DNA of 59,555 nucleotides from positions 1-59,555 of the forward strand of contig JAFGWI010000027.1 of the NCBI GenBank assembly GCA_016937215.1, in the 5' to 3' direction. The DNA is from Spirochaetales bacterium (lineage in GTDB: Bacteria; Spirochaetota; Spirochaetia; SZUA-6; JAFGRV01). The notes below the pieces were generated by a model. The model saw nothing but the letters and a program-made list of their open reading frames with translations. It did no database searches and was not told the DNA's origin. A program made the position numbers and the translations under genes. Positions 43,521 to 52,333 of this stretch are shown piece by piece (the first letter of the stretch is position 1; every line of letters starts with the position of its first letter).

Positions 43521-44717
43521 TTAAAGCGTCCGGATCACTTCTTCAAGTATCTCCACGCCTTTTTTAAGCTCATCTTTGGTGATCACTAAAGGCGGAGCGA
43601 TGCGGATGCGGTCTTTTCCGGCAACCAGCAGCAACAAACCATGGTCAATCGCTGTGTCGTAAAGTTTTCCCAGTTTTTCAGAGTCCTTTAAAACCATACC
43701 AGCTAACAATCCCTTGCCCTTTACTTCACCAAGAATATCATACCTGGACGAAAGCTCTTCCAATAACCCGGCCAAGTACTTGCCCTTGTCAGCCACCTCC
43801 TGAATGAATGCCGGGTCTGAAAGCTTTTCAAACACCTTCAATGCCACAGCCGTAGTTACAGGGCCGCCGCCAAAGGTAGTGCCATGCTCGCCCTTCTGAA
43901 CCAGCTTGTTCACTTTGGCTGGTATCAATGTCGCGCCTAAAGGTAGACCGGCAGCCAGGGGTTTAGACAGCGCCAGAATGTCAGGTGTCAATGTTGTATC
44001 CTGCCAGGCGAAAAGACTGCCGGTTCGTGACAAACCTGTCTGCACTTCATCGATAATAACAAGCACATCCAGTTTTTGACACAAAGCCTGAAGCTCCTTT
44101 GCAAAACCAGGATCAATCACCTCAAGGCCCCCTTCACCCTGAACCACTTCAATAATAACCGCGGCATAAGAAAAATCCAGCTTGGCCTTCAAATCGGCAA
44201 TATCGTTGTATTTGGCCAAAACAGAGCCGTCCAGCAAAGGCTGGAAAGGTGCCTGGTATTTTTCCTTATGAGTCACAGACAAAGCCCCCAGGGTCCTGCC
44301 ATGAAAGCCCTCGGTAAAACTCATGAGCTTATGATGGCCAGTACCTTTGGTTCGAAGCGCGTAAAGTCGCGCGTATTTTATGGCTGCCTCAATGGCCTCA
44401 GTGCCGGAATTACAAAAATGGACTGCCTCAAAAGGGCCGGTTGCCACTAGTTTTTCCGCCAGCTTGACCGCTGGCTCTGTGCTGTAAAGATTCGACACAT
44501 GGATAAGTTTCTTCATTTGGTCATAGGCTGTTTTTGCCAGGTCTTCATTACCATAACCCAGGGCGTTCACGCTAATGCCAGCGGCAAAATCCAGGTATTT
44601 GTTTCCATTGGTATCGTAAAGATAAACCCCTTCTCCTTTATCAAGCATCAAAAAATCGGAAGCATAGTTGTTTGGAAAAAATGGTTTGTGTTTTATAGCT
44701 TTATTGCTTATAAGCAT
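43521..44717 (-). CDS. argD: Acetylornithine aminotransferase
   Basis: This 398-residue PLP enzyme makes N-acetylornithine from the semialdehyde and glutamate. The PLP Lys is in DILALSKPLAAG, the cofactor Asp in VLVIIDEVQTG, and CNSGTEAIEAAI holds the phosphate-binding turn. The start lies 51 bases after the argB stop. Family paralogues include GABA and ornithine aminotransferases, but the arg context makes ArgD by far the best call. Confidence 0.95.
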   Translation of the reverse strand: MLISNKAIKHKPFFPNNYASDFLMLDKGEGVYLYDTNGNKYLDFAAGISVNALGYGNEDLAKTAYDQMKKLIHVSNLYSTEPAVKLAEKLVATGPFEAVHFCNSGTEAIEAAIKYARLYALRTKGTGHHKLMSFTEGFHGRTLGALSVTHKEKYQAPFQPLLDGSVLAKYNDIADLKAKLDFSYAAVIIEVVQGEGGLEVIDPGFAKELQALCQKLDVLVIIDEVQTGLSRTGSLFAWQDTTLTPDILALSKPLAAGLPLGATLIPAKVNKLVQKGEHGTTFGGGPVTTAVALKVFEKLSDPAFIQEVADKGKYLAGLLEELSSRYDILGEVKGKGLLAGMVLKDSEKLGKLYDTAIDHGLLLLVAGKDRIRIAPPLVITKDELKKGVEILEEVIRTL

Positions 44718-44768
44718 AATAAATCCTCCGTAAAATTAACTTCTACCGAAAAAATCGGCTTCTCAAAA

Positions 44769-45548
44769 TTATTGAATAATGCGGCTGCCTGCATCACCTG
44801 CAATAAGTGAATTCAGGTCGCCTGCTTTTAAAAACTGGCCGATGATGATTTCACCGACACCGCCCGACAGGGCTTCAATGGACGACTTCACTTTGGGGAT
44901 CATGCCGCCCTGGATCACTCCCGACTGAATCTCCGATTCAGCCTGAGAAACCGAAAGTGTTTTCAGCACCTGGTTGTCCTTCAGGATGCCGGGAATGTCC
45001 GATAAAAAAACCAGCGACTTGGCCCTCAAACTCATGGCTATAGGAAAAGCGGCTTCATCTGCGTTGATGTTTAGGGGCCGTCCCTTTTCATCCATGGAAG
45101 TGGATGCCAACAACGGAAGAAAGCCATCCTCCAGCAGCCGGTTTAAAAGCTCCGGGTTCACTCGCCGCACTTTTCCAGTGTGGTTGGTTTCACTGCCTTG
45201 GAGCCCAATGGCTTCGCCGATAAAACAGCCGCCATCGGAACCTGTCAAGCCGACAGCATTAAACCCCTCTTGATAAAAAAGCCGTACCAGCCGTTTATTG
45301 ATAAGCCCCGAAAGCATTTGGTCAACATATTTCATTTCCTCGGACGATGTCATCCGGATACCATTCACAAATTTCGGTTCAATGCCAAAATGTCTACTCA
45401 ATGCGGACACTTCCGCCCCGCCTCCATGGACAATAATAAAAGAGTAGTTCTCTGCTATTTTTTTCATGTCAGAAGCCAGGGCCAAAATCATATTTTCCTG
45501 GCCTGCCATGGCACCGCCGATTTTGATTAGAATGGTATCTTTTTTCAT
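44769..45548 (-). CDS. argB: Acetylglutamate kinase
   Basis: This 259-residue amino acid kinase phosphorylates N-acetylglutamate. It has the N-terminal KIGGAM, the substrate loop HGGGAEVSAL, and NINADEAAFPIAM with the catalytic region. The short N-terminus lacks the extra helix of arginine-inhibited hexameric forms, so feedback inhibition may be absent; this is an inference from length. Repeat copy E lies directly upstream, between argC and argB. Confidence 0.95.
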   Translation of the reverse strand: MKKDTILIKIGGAMAGQENMILALASDMKKIAENYSFIIVHGGGAEVSALSRHFGIEPKFVNGIRMTSSEEMKYVDQMLSGLINKRLVRLFYQEGFNAVGLTGSDGGCFIGEAIGLQGSETNHTGKVRRVNPELLNRLLEDGFLPLLASTSMDEKGRPLNINADEAAFPIAMSLRAKSLVFLSDIPGILKDNQVLKTLSVSQAESEIQSGVIQGGMIPKVKSSIEALSGGVGEIIIGQFLKAGDLNSLIAGDAGSRIIQ

Positions 45549-45650
45549 AAAATCTTCCTTATATTGATAAATAAATTCTGCCGCTACCTGAAATCAGACT
45601 CCCCGAAGAAACGCATAACCGGATTCACTCAACAGCTTATCGCCAATAAC

Positions 45651-45793
45651 GCGTTAGGGATTGGAGCGGCATGAAATGTTTTTTCAAAAAACATTTCATG
45701 AAACCCACAGGCGCGATTTTTTCGCGCCGAGGATTTTGTAACCGCGTAAAGCCCGGCGCTTGCCGGCCCCTGGGCCGGACAAGGGCAACGCCC
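45651..45793 (+). repeat. Three-hairpin intergenic repeat, copy E
   Basis: This is the cleanest short copy, from GCGTTAGGGATTGGAGC to GGCAACGCCC. Hairpin 1 has arms CATGAAATG and CATTTCATG around TTTTTTCAAAAAA. Hairpin 2 is GGCGCGA/TCGCGCC. After AAAGCCCGG, hairpin 3 is GCCGGCC/GGCCGG. It is inside the arg cluster, so it is transcribed as antisense within the arg mRNA. Confidence 0.92.
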
Positions 45794-45819
45794 AAACTCA
45801 TACACTCAAAAGTGTCAAA

Positions 45820-46854
45820 TCAGACCTCATTTGTCTGCTTCAAGGCAGTGGTCTCCTCAAAACCAAAACGGATGTTCATAGCCTGAATAGCATTTCCCAC
45901 AGCGCCTTTCACCAAATTGTCGATAGCTGAAAAAAGATAAAGGTAATCACCTTCAAAATGCCAGCTGATATCACAGCGATTGGTACCCCAGACATCGCGG
46001 GACTGGGGAATATCCTTGCGAAGCTGAATGAATGGCTCAGCGCCATAGGCTTGGGCATAACAAGCCTTCACAGCCTCTGGAGTTGTTTTGGTCGACGTCT
46101 CACAAATAATGGTGGCTGTCATTCCCCTTTTTAATGGCGCCAGATGAGGAGTAAAAAGCAGATAGGCGCTGTTGTTCACATTCAAAAGCTCCTGCTCGAT
46201 TTCAAAGGCGTGACGATGAGTCCGCCCCGGAAGATAGGCACCCGTATTCTCGGTGCGTTCGCAAAACAAATAATTATCGGCCAGCTTTTTACCCGCGCCT
46301 GATATGCCGCTGATGGCGTTCACAATCACCCTTGGGCCTATGAGGCCAGCCTTCAGCAAAGGCAAGGTTGGCAGAAGGCTACAAGTCGGATAACAACCGG
46401 GATTGGCAATAATGTCGGCACTTTTCAACTGAGGCCTGTACCACTCGCACAGGCCAAAGACAGCCTGTTTGGCCAAATCCGGCCTGGGCATTTTTTCCTT
46501 GTAGGCTTTTTCAAAAACAGCCTCGCTTTTAATGCGCAGGTCAGCTGATAAATCGATAACCACACTTTTACCGAAAAAAGGCTCGCAAATCTCGGCAGAT
46601 TTAATGTGCGGCAGAGCCGCAAAAACCACATCAGGCTTCATCGCCAACGCTTCGTCCACTGAAACAGTTTTATGGTTCACTGCCGCGGTTTTTTCAAGCA
46701 CATCCTTGCCAAGTCCGGGATCCAGCTCCTGAACCGGAATTCCTGATTTGGAAGAAGAGGCAGGAATCACCACTTCCAAATCATTGTGTTTGCTTAAATA
46801 TCGTATCAGACTCAAGCCTGTGTAACCGCTTGTACCCAAAATAGCTGCTTTCAT
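45820..46854 (-). CDS. argC: N-acetyl-gamma-glutamyl-phosphate reductase
   Basis: This 344-residue enzyme reduces acetylglutamyl phosphate with NADPH. The dinucleotide site is GTSGYTGLSLIRYL at the N-terminus and the catalytic Cys is in ANPGCYPTCS. It overlaps argR by 4 bp, so the two are coupled, and it precedes argB across repeat copy E. Confidence 0.96.
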   Translation of the reverse strand: MKAAILGTSGYTGLSLIRYLSKHNDLEVVIPASSSKSGIPVQELDPGLGKDVLEKTAAVNHKTVSVDEALAMKPDVVFAALPHIKSAEICEPFFGKSVVIDLSADLRIKSEAVFEKAYKEKMPRPDLAKQAVFGLCEWYRPQLKSADIIANPGCYPTCSLLPTLPLLKAGLIGPRVIVNAISGISGAGKKLADNYLFCERTENTGAYLPGRTHRHAFEIEQELLNVNNSAYLLFTPHLAPLKRGMTATIICETSTKTTPEAVKACYAQAYGAEPFIQLRKDIPQSRDVWGTNRCDISWHFEGDYLYLFSAIDNLVKGAVGNAIQAMNIRFGFEETTALKQTNEV

Positions 46855-47330
46855 AAAATTCCTCCCTTAAAATCGGTTTTTTTGCTGATTCCCTGGGCCA
46901 GTTCTTCAGGACTAATGTCCTGAACCGGCACAATCAAAATTGTGTCATCGCCGGCAATGGTTCCCAGAATCTCGGGAATTTTCAGCTGATCCAAAGCCCT
47001 GGCTACGCTTTGGGCGTGGCCAGGCAGGGTCTTTACCACTCCCAAATTATTGGAAAAATCCATGCTCAAAAAACCACGACTAAAATCCTGACGCAAAATC
47101 TCGGCACTTTCGCTTACACCCTCGTCCTGGATAAAGGTGTAAAAATAACCGCCCTTTCCATCAGAAGCTTTCACCACCTTGAGGAGCTTCAAATCCCGGG
47201 ACAAAGTAGCCTGGGTAATGGAAAAGCCCTCGGATTCCAGACGCTCCAGAAGTTCTTCCTGGCTCTGCATATGGCTCGACTGAATCAGACGCCGAATAAC
47301 CGAAAGCCTTTGGTTTTTATCATCAATCAT
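46851..47330 (-). CDS. argR: Arginine repressor
   Basis: This 159-residue repressor has an N-terminal winged helix (RRLIQSSHMQSQEELLERL; ITQATLSRDLKLL) and a C-terminal arginine-binding and trimerisation domain (LPGHAQSVARALDQ; IAGDDTILIVP). ATG 47330 is chosen because a longer frame to 47399 would start upstream of the promoter's -10. Two tandem AT-rich palindromes (47343-47378) cover the promoter just before the gene, so it probably represses itself and the arg genes behind it when arginine is plentiful. Confidence 0.94.
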   Translation of the reverse strand: MIDDKNQRLSVIRRLIQSSHMQSQEELLERLESEGFSITQATLSRDLKLLKVVKASDGKGGYFYTFIQDEGVSESAEILRQDFSRGFLSMDFSNNLGVVKTLPGHAQSVARALDQLKIPEILGTIAGDDTILIVPVQDISPEELAQGISKKTDFKGGIL

Positions 47331-47342
47331 GGTTTTGCCTTT

Positions 47343-47378
47343 TTGTATATTTATACAACTACGCGTATAAATATACGC
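47343..47378. promoter_or_regulatory. Tandem ARG-box-like operators upstream of argR
   Basis: The palindromes at 47343-47358 (arms TTGTATA) and 47363-47378 (arms GCGTATA) have centres 20 bp apart, close to two helical turns, as in paired ARG boxes. The second covers the -10 of the argR promoter. ArgR binding is inferred from spacing and context. Confidence 0.8.
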
Positions 47379-47399
47379 CCAATATATTGATATTGTCAA
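47370..47399 (-). promoter_or_regulatory. Promoter of the argR-led cluster
   Basis: Minus-strand TTGACA (47394-47399), an 18-base spacer and TATATT (47370-47375). The -10 overlaps the operator palindrome at 47363-47378. Confidence 0.7.
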
Positions 47400-47561
47400 T
47401 AGGGTTTATTTTTTTTTCAGAAATTTACTAAACGACTTAGGGCTAAGGCAAAATGTTATCAATTTTTATAGTGCGTTCTAAAGTGAAACGATGAAGAAAT
47501 TGCTCTTAGTTGAATAATAAACATTCGGTCAGGGGAGCAAACACTTTTTCAGCCGAGCAAT

Positions 47562-47690
47562 GTGCTTGCTGCAACCGGGATTCTTCATTGCGCTTCATTG
47601 CGCTTCACTGCGTTCAGAATGCGGCAGGGGCGGACGGATCTCTGTCATCCTGAGGAGGAACGACAAAGGATCTCGGCCTGTTTAAAGACC
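47562..47690. repeat. TCATCCTGAGGAGG-type repeat relic
   Basis: The stretch holds short tandem CATTGCGCTT units (47583-47610) and, at 47644-47673, TCATCCTGAGGAGGAACGAC then AAAGGATCT, a variant of the TCATTCTGAG elements at 12.8 and 21.1 kb. A predicted frame over it is a translation of repeat DNA. The rest of 47400-47925 shows nothing else. Confidence 0.6.
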
Positions 47691-47925
47691 TGGTTTGCAA
47701 AAATAGTCGCTCCCTACAAAATCAAGATTCTTTACTCCCCTTTGCCGCGTTTAGACTATGACCACAACTCGCCTGCCGAAGAGCTACGAAATTTCCGGGT
47801 ATTTTATTCAACCCAAGTTACATCAACAGTCCATAGGGCAAAAACAAATATGCTCTATTGAAAAATGACTGCAAAACACATAGAATTGAAACATCAAAAT
47901 AATTAGGATAAAAAGGGAAAACACC

Positions 47926-48720
47926 ATGAATTATAAAAAAGAAAACAAGGAAGCCTGGAACGAAGCCTTTTTCGCCCACAAGAAGGGCTGGGAAAAATCC
48001 CCTGTTGAAACAAGTCTTTTAAGGGGAGAATGGCTGATCAACAACCCTCTCATCGCCGAATTGGAAAACATTGGAATCAAAGGAAAATGCCTGGGCCAAC
48101 TTTGCTGCAACAACGGAAGGGAATTGCTTTCAGTTCTGAAAATGGGAGCAGCCAAGGGATACGGCTTTGATATTGCTGATAATTTTATAACAGAAGCAAA
48201 ACGCCTTGCCTGCTTGCTGAATCTTCCAGCGGAATTTATAACCAGCGATATCCCGGAAATTCCAGAGGATTACAACAAAAAATGCGACATCCTGATTATC
48301 ACCATTGGAGCCCTTTGCTGGTTCCAGGACCTCTTTCCCTTTTTTTCCAAAGCCGCGGACCTCTTAAAAACAGGCGGCTGGATCATCATCAACGAACAAC
48401 ACCCCTTCACTGATATGATAGCCGCGCCAGGAGAGGCTGAATTCGACGAAAGTTCACCAAACACACCAAAACACTCATATTTCCGAAAGGAACCCTGGAT
48501 CGAGTCGCAAGGCATGGATTATATAGGCGGCACGTTATACAACTCAAAAACTTTTTACAGCTTCAGCCATAGCATGTCGGAAATCATTAACAATCTTAGC
48601 CTAAACAACTTTCACATCAAAAAGCTTCAGGAATATGATTATGATATTTCGTCGAGGTTTTCCCATTTATCGCAAAAAGGATGGCCCCTTTCCTATCTGC
48701 TTTCAGCCCAAAAGGTCTGA
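47926..48720 (+). CDS. SAM-dependent class I methyltransferase
   Basis: This 264-residue enzyme has a class I methyltransferase fold. The SAM-binding motif I is LGQLCCNNGRELLSVL, with an acidic end of strand 2 in GYGFDIADNF, motif in DILIITIGALCWF, and GGWIIINEQHPF. The unusual CC in motif I is seen in some members of this family. The substrate is unknown. GGGAAAACACC precedes the start. No partner gene lies near. Confidence 0.88.
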   Translation: MNYKKENKEAWNEAFFAHKKGWEKSPVETSLLRGEWLINNPLIAELENIGIKGKCLGQLCCNNGRELLSVLKMGAAKGYGFDIADNFITEAKRLACLLNLPAEFITSDIPEIPEDYNKKCDILIITIGALCWFQDLFPFFSKAADLLKTGGWIIINEQHPFTDMIAAPGEAEFDESSPNTPKHSYFRKEPWIESQGMDYIGGTLYNSKTFYSFSHSMSEIINNLSLNNFHIKKLQEYDYDISSRFSHLSQKGWPLSYLLSAQKV

Positions 48721-49128
48721 GAGCAAAGTCATATTGATTTTCTCCTTCAACCATCATTTTCCTCGGGCATGGCCTGGGCACATCATTCCTTCATAATAGC
48801 CTTGATCTTCAAAACAGGCACCCTTGGCCCATGACCGGCCCAGGCCCTTCAGCATACTTGCACAGGAAGCTGTTGTGACACAGCACATACAACACATCAG
48901 CCCTGTATTTCGAGCTTGCGCACCAAGCTTACAGAAGGGCTATAAACGCGTTGCTTTTATGACCAGCGTTGTTGTTAAAAAACTCGGCTACAGGGCTTGT
49001 CCCTGGGGCCTTAAGCCCAAAGATGATTTATTTTCCCAAAACACTATCTTTTTCCAAGTCCAGCAGCACAGGGCAGGAAGCGCCAAAGCCAGAATCAATA
49101 AAAATCGTCCTATTTATTGAAATGTTTC
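48721..49128. other. Spacer, no supported gene
   Basis: A 98-codon plus-strand frame at 48824-49120 lacks a ribosome binding site and has no recognisable features. The base composition is closer to coding than in other spacers, so a decayed gene cannot be ruled out. Confidence 0.3.
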
Positions 49129-49157
49129 TTGACATGGCCCCAGGCTTTGTTTAAATT
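49129..49157 (+). promoter_or_regulatory. Promoter of the 166-residue unknown gene
   Basis: Perfect TTGACA (49129-49134), 17 bases, then TAAATT (49152-49157), about 30 bases before the start codon. Confidence 0.6.
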
Positions 49158-49185
49158 TTATCTATGCTGAAACAGGGGGCAAAGG

Positions 49186-49686
49186 ATGCAAATTAAAGAT
49201 AGTGATATATTCACTTTGATTGAGAAAATCAACGATCATTACAAAAACAACATCAACAACCGATTTTTAAGAAAGGCCCTTCTCATGATGACAATTTCTC
49301 AATCAACACTGGACAGGATCGACGGAATAGACGATCGCATGTCCTATGCCAGACACGAAGGCTTCCGTTTTCAGGAAATATACGACTTTATTCTGGCCTC
49401 TGCCTCCTTTGTTTCATCAGCCAAAAAGGAAATTGCCCCCAGGTTAAAATCACTTGTAAGCGGAACATCTGTCAGCGGGCGAACGGAACTTAAAAGCGAG
49501 GGTGATAAAATCCTGCAAAATATGGCTGTGAGCAATTTCAGCTCAAACCTGGGCATTCTGGCAGACATGATAAACGAACTTTATTTGAAAACCGTCGCAA
49601 CAGATCGCAAAATGCACGAAAACAAGAACTGCGAGTTTGAAAAGAATCCAGAATTAAAGAATGTTGGACAATTACTGATAGAATAA
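49186..49686 (+). CDS. Soluble helical protein of unknown function
   Basis: This 166-residue protein has no signal peptide or membrane segment. It is mostly helical, with charged heptad-like stretches (KINDHYKNNINNRFLRKALL; FSSNLGILADMINELYLK). The family is not recognised. A GGGGGCAAAGG run precedes the start. The CNNM/CBS gene follows after 80 bp on the same strand, possibly cotranscribed. Confidence 0.75.
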   Translation: MQIKDSDIFTLIEKINDHYKNNINNRFLRKALLMMTISQSTLDRIDGIDDRMSYARHEGFRFQEIYDFILASASFVSSAKKEIAPRLKSLVSGTSVSGRTELKSEGDKILQNMAVSNFSSNLGILADMINELYLKTVATDRKMHENKNCEFEKNPELKNVGQLLIE

Positions 49687-49766
49687 TCAGGCTATAATTT
49701 TTTGAGCATACAGCCAATCCTTTCCCTAATCAAATTGGTTCATTTTCAGAAAACAAGGAGTATTGT

Positions 49767-50813
49767 GTGATTTATCTCGTTACAATTGTGGTTCTCACCT
49801 TGAGCATTTCAGCTTTGTGCTCATTATCCGAGGCCGCTCTTTATTCATCCCGCCTTCCCTATCTTGAATCCATAAAGGAAAAATATCCCAAAAACCGCAG
49901 TGTAAGTCTTTTTATAAAAATGAAGAACAATGTGGAAATACCCATAACCAGTATCCTTATTCTCAATACCATAGCCAATACAGCCGGTGCCACCCTGGCT
50001 GGCATGTTCGCGGCCAAGGAATTGCCCGCGCCCTGGATTCCTCTTTTCTCAATCGCTCTCACTTTAGGAATTCTCATTTTCGCGGAAATTCTACCCAAAA
50101 CCTATGGAGCTGTTGCCTGGAAAACCATTTGGGGGAAAATTTCCTGGCCTCTTCATTTTGTGAGCATTCTGCTTTGGCCTTTGATCAAATTATCCCAGTT
50201 TATGCTTCGCCTGGTCACAAAAGGGAAAAAAACAGGAAGCGTTTCAGAAGAAGAGATAATCGCTCTGGTAAAACTCGGTGCCAGAACCGGTGAAATATCT
50301 CAAATGGAAAACAGCATTATCCAGAATATTCTCAAACTTGAAGATATTCAATTAGAGGATATCATGACACCACGGCAAATGATTTTTTCACTGGATGAAT
50401 CCATGCTCCTCACCGAGGCAAGAGAATTGGTTGAAGCCAAGGGGTTTTCACGAATACCGGTTTATCAGCAGGACAAGGAAAAGGTAAATGGCTATATTCG
50501 CGTCAACGATCTGTTGGCCACCCGAAACATAGCCAGGGAAAATCTTCGCTTAAAAGATATCTCCATGAGCATAGATAAAAAGCCAGCCACCATGAACTGC
50601 CTTACCCTGCTCATGGAATTCCTCAAAAACCGTCACCACATCGCCCTGGTACTGGACGAATATTTTCAGGTACACGGAATTGTCACACTGGAGGATTTGC
50701 TTGAAACCATGCTGGGCCATGAAATTGTTGATGAAACAGACCAGTTCGTTGATCTCCAAAAAGAAGCCAGAAAAAGACTCAAAAAATCTTCCACCCACAG
50801 CTCCAAAACATGA
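49767..50813 (+). CDS. CNNM (DUF21) membrane protein with CBS domain pair
   Basis: This 348-residue protein starts at GTG 49767 with AAGGAG six bases upstream. An N-terminal DUF21/CNNM domain has about four membrane segments (LSEAALYSSRLPYLES; NTIANTAGATLAG; EILPKTYGAVAW). It is followed by an acidic helix and two CBS domains (about 190-320; EDIMTPRQMIFSLDES; GIVTLEDLLETMLGHEIVDE). The family includes CorC/TlyC-like proteins linked to magnesium or cobalt efflux, with CBS domains binding adenine nucleotides. It lacks the usual C-terminal CorC/HlyC transporter-associated domain. The older name hemolysin does not imply lysis. Confidence 0.9.
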   Translation: MIYLVTIVVLTLSISALCSLSEAALYSSRLPYLESIKEKYPKNRSVSLFIKMKNNVEIPITSILILNTIANTAGATLAGMFAAKELPAPWIPLFSIALTLGILIFAEILPKTYGAVAWKTIWGKISWPLHFVSILLWPLIKLSQFMLRLVTKGKKTGSVSEEEIIALVKLGARTGEISQMENSIIQNILKLEDIQLEDIMTPRQMIFSLDESMLLTEARELVEAKGFSRIPVYQQDKEKVNGYIRVNDLLATRNIARENLRLKDISMSIDKKPATMNCLTLLMEFLKNRHHIALVLDEYFQVHGIVTLEDLLETMLGHEIVDETDQFVDLQKEARKRLKKSSTHSSKT

Positions 50814-50817
50814 TCAT

Positions 50818-50869
50818 CCCACTTTCCGCGCTAAAATAGTAATTTCTTAAATTATAGATAAATAGAAAA
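50818..50869 (-). repeat. 45-bp repeat ending GTGCGGAAAGTGGG, copy 3 (inverted)
   Basis: Read on the minus strand, an A/T-rich part with TATAATTTAAGAAATTACTA leads to GCGCGGAAAGTGGG. It aligns with 31261-31305 with few differences and begins 4 bp after the CNNM/CBS stop. Confidence 0.6.
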
Positions 50870-50878
50870 GGCTTTTTG

Positions 50879-51030
50879 GAGCTTGCCCCAGCCCTGAAAA
50901 GGGGCTCGGGCCGGGCTTTGCACCACTGCGGCTTCGCCTTCGAAGGTTTCCGGGCGGAAATCATCCGCCCGGAAACGCTTTGTTGGACTATTTTTGAAAA
51001 AATAGTCCAACATGGTTCCAATCCCTAAGC
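50879..51030 (-). repeat. Three-hairpin intergenic repeat, copy F
   Basis: On the minus strand the left end is GCTTAGGGATTGGAAC. Hairpin 1 has arms TGTTGGACTA and TAGTCCAACA around the TTTTTTCAAAA core. Hairpin 2 is GTTTCCGGGCGGA/TCCGCCCGGAAAC. The linker is TTCGAAGGCGAAGC then AAAGCCCGGCCC. Hairpin 3 is GAGCCCC/GGGGC. The right end has diverged. Confidence 0.88.
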
Positions 51031-51177
51031 TGTTATTTCTGAATGCCTATTTTAGCTGAAACAAAAATATTCTGAAAAACAGGGCTGCCTTAAAGGTTCA
51101 TAAGCCCTTTGTCAGCTCAAAAAACACTTTCCTGAAACCAATTTCAGAAAAGGGCGGAAAATGATCAATTACTCGGC

Positions 51178-52281
51178 TTACATCCCATCGGATTCATAAA
51201 CAGCAGCATCAATAACCTTATCATCAGCCCCTTTCGAATCCGACGCGCCAATATCATTTTTTTCAAGAATATCCTTTGCCAAGGACAAATCCTCTAAAAA
51301 ATCCTTGAATTCATTATAAAAAATGGACTGGTTCTGATAGCGCCCTATAAAGCGATTCATGTCCGCTTCTTTCTCTTTAAACAAAGCTTCCTTGGACCCA
51401 ATCCCTTTGATAGCACCAAGGGCCTCAAGATAATCCACCGAATCATAGGCAGCCAAAACTGCCACAACATCGGGCTTTATCAAGTCCATAATAGGCTTAA
51501 GTTGAGAAACACATTCCTTATCAAACTGATTAAAGCTTAATACCTCAGTGCCATTAAAATTATCTTCGATATAATAAACATACTTTGTATATTTTTTAGG
51601 ATCAGGAATAATAACCTTTAGCCAGTTTTGCTTCTGTAAAGTCTCCATACTGACAATCACAAAATCCATTCGTTTAAAGGTCAGATCCGTAGCGCTTTCA
51701 CCTACGACAGTGGGGCTTTTATAGAGATTAATCCTTTGTTTGGCAATACCCAGTTTTGTATCAAAAGCAAAGCCGCCTTCATAACTCCAGCCAATATCGC
51801 CTGCAATATTTTTGAATAAAGCCATTTCATGCTCTTTATCCCTCTGTTCTTTATATTTAAAACCAAGATAAGTTAGCTCATCATACAAATAAGCCCTTGA
51901 AACCACTTTGCCCGCAAAGGAACTGCCTTCCTGCAGGCCTTGACTTTCACGAATCATGACTGCATTCTGTTCCGGCGATTCCCGAAAAAGTATATTTTCA
52001 GCCACTGTCCAGCCGGTTCCAGCCTGGGACTTGATTTTATACCAGGTTGTCTCATTTCCATCAGCGTTTTTTTTCACAACAGCGCTATTGGGATTCAAGC
52101 AGCTCACAAGACTGAAAGCCTTTACTGTGGCTGTGCTGGTTCCGGAACCTGGAGATTCATACAATTGTATGGCATTTTCCTTTACAACAACTGTATCGCT
52201 AGTGTCATTTATTTTCTCTTCACAATCAAATAAAAAGAAAGTCACAAAAAGACATATTAAAAATAAAATCCTTTTAGTCAT
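51178..52281 (-). CDS. Lipoprotein with SH3-like domains
   Basis: This 367-residue lipoprotein has a signal ending FFLFDC; Asp at -1 is unusual outside spirochaetes. Two SH3-like segments follow: VVKENAIQLYESPGSGTS ... WYKIKSQAGTGWTVAEN (about 31-100) and GIAKQRINLYKSPTVVGES (about 186-225). The C-terminus is charged and helical. It probably sits in the envelope and may bind peptidoglycan or protein. It follows the P-loop protein gene by 52 bp on the same strand and may be cotranscribed. Confidence 0.78.
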   Translation of the reverse strand: MTKRILFLICLFVTFFLFDCEEKINDTSDTVVVKENAIQLYESPGSGTSTATVKAFSLVSCLNPNSAVVKKNADGNETTWYKIKSQAGTGWTVAENILFRESPEQNAVMIRESQGLQEGSSFAGKVVSRAYLYDELTYLGFKYKEQRDKEHEMALFKNIAGDIGWSYEGGFAFDTKLGIAKQRINLYKSPTVVGESATDLTFKRMDFVIVSMETLQKQNWLKVIIPDPKKYTKYVYYIEDNFNGTEVLSFNQFDKECVSQLKPIMDLIKPDVVAVLAAYDSVDYLEALGAIKGIGSKEALFKEKEADMNRFIGRYQNQSIFYNEFKDFLEDLSLAKDILEKNDIGASDSKGADDKVIDAAVYESDGM

Positions 52282-52333
52282 TCAATTTCCTCCTAATCGA
52301 ATTTCAATCATTACTGATAATATTCATCAAATT

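Noticed and set aside
49767-50813. Annotation as a hemolysin.
   Set aside because: The CNNM plus CBS architecture points to a metal-related membrane protein, and the hemolysin label is historical.
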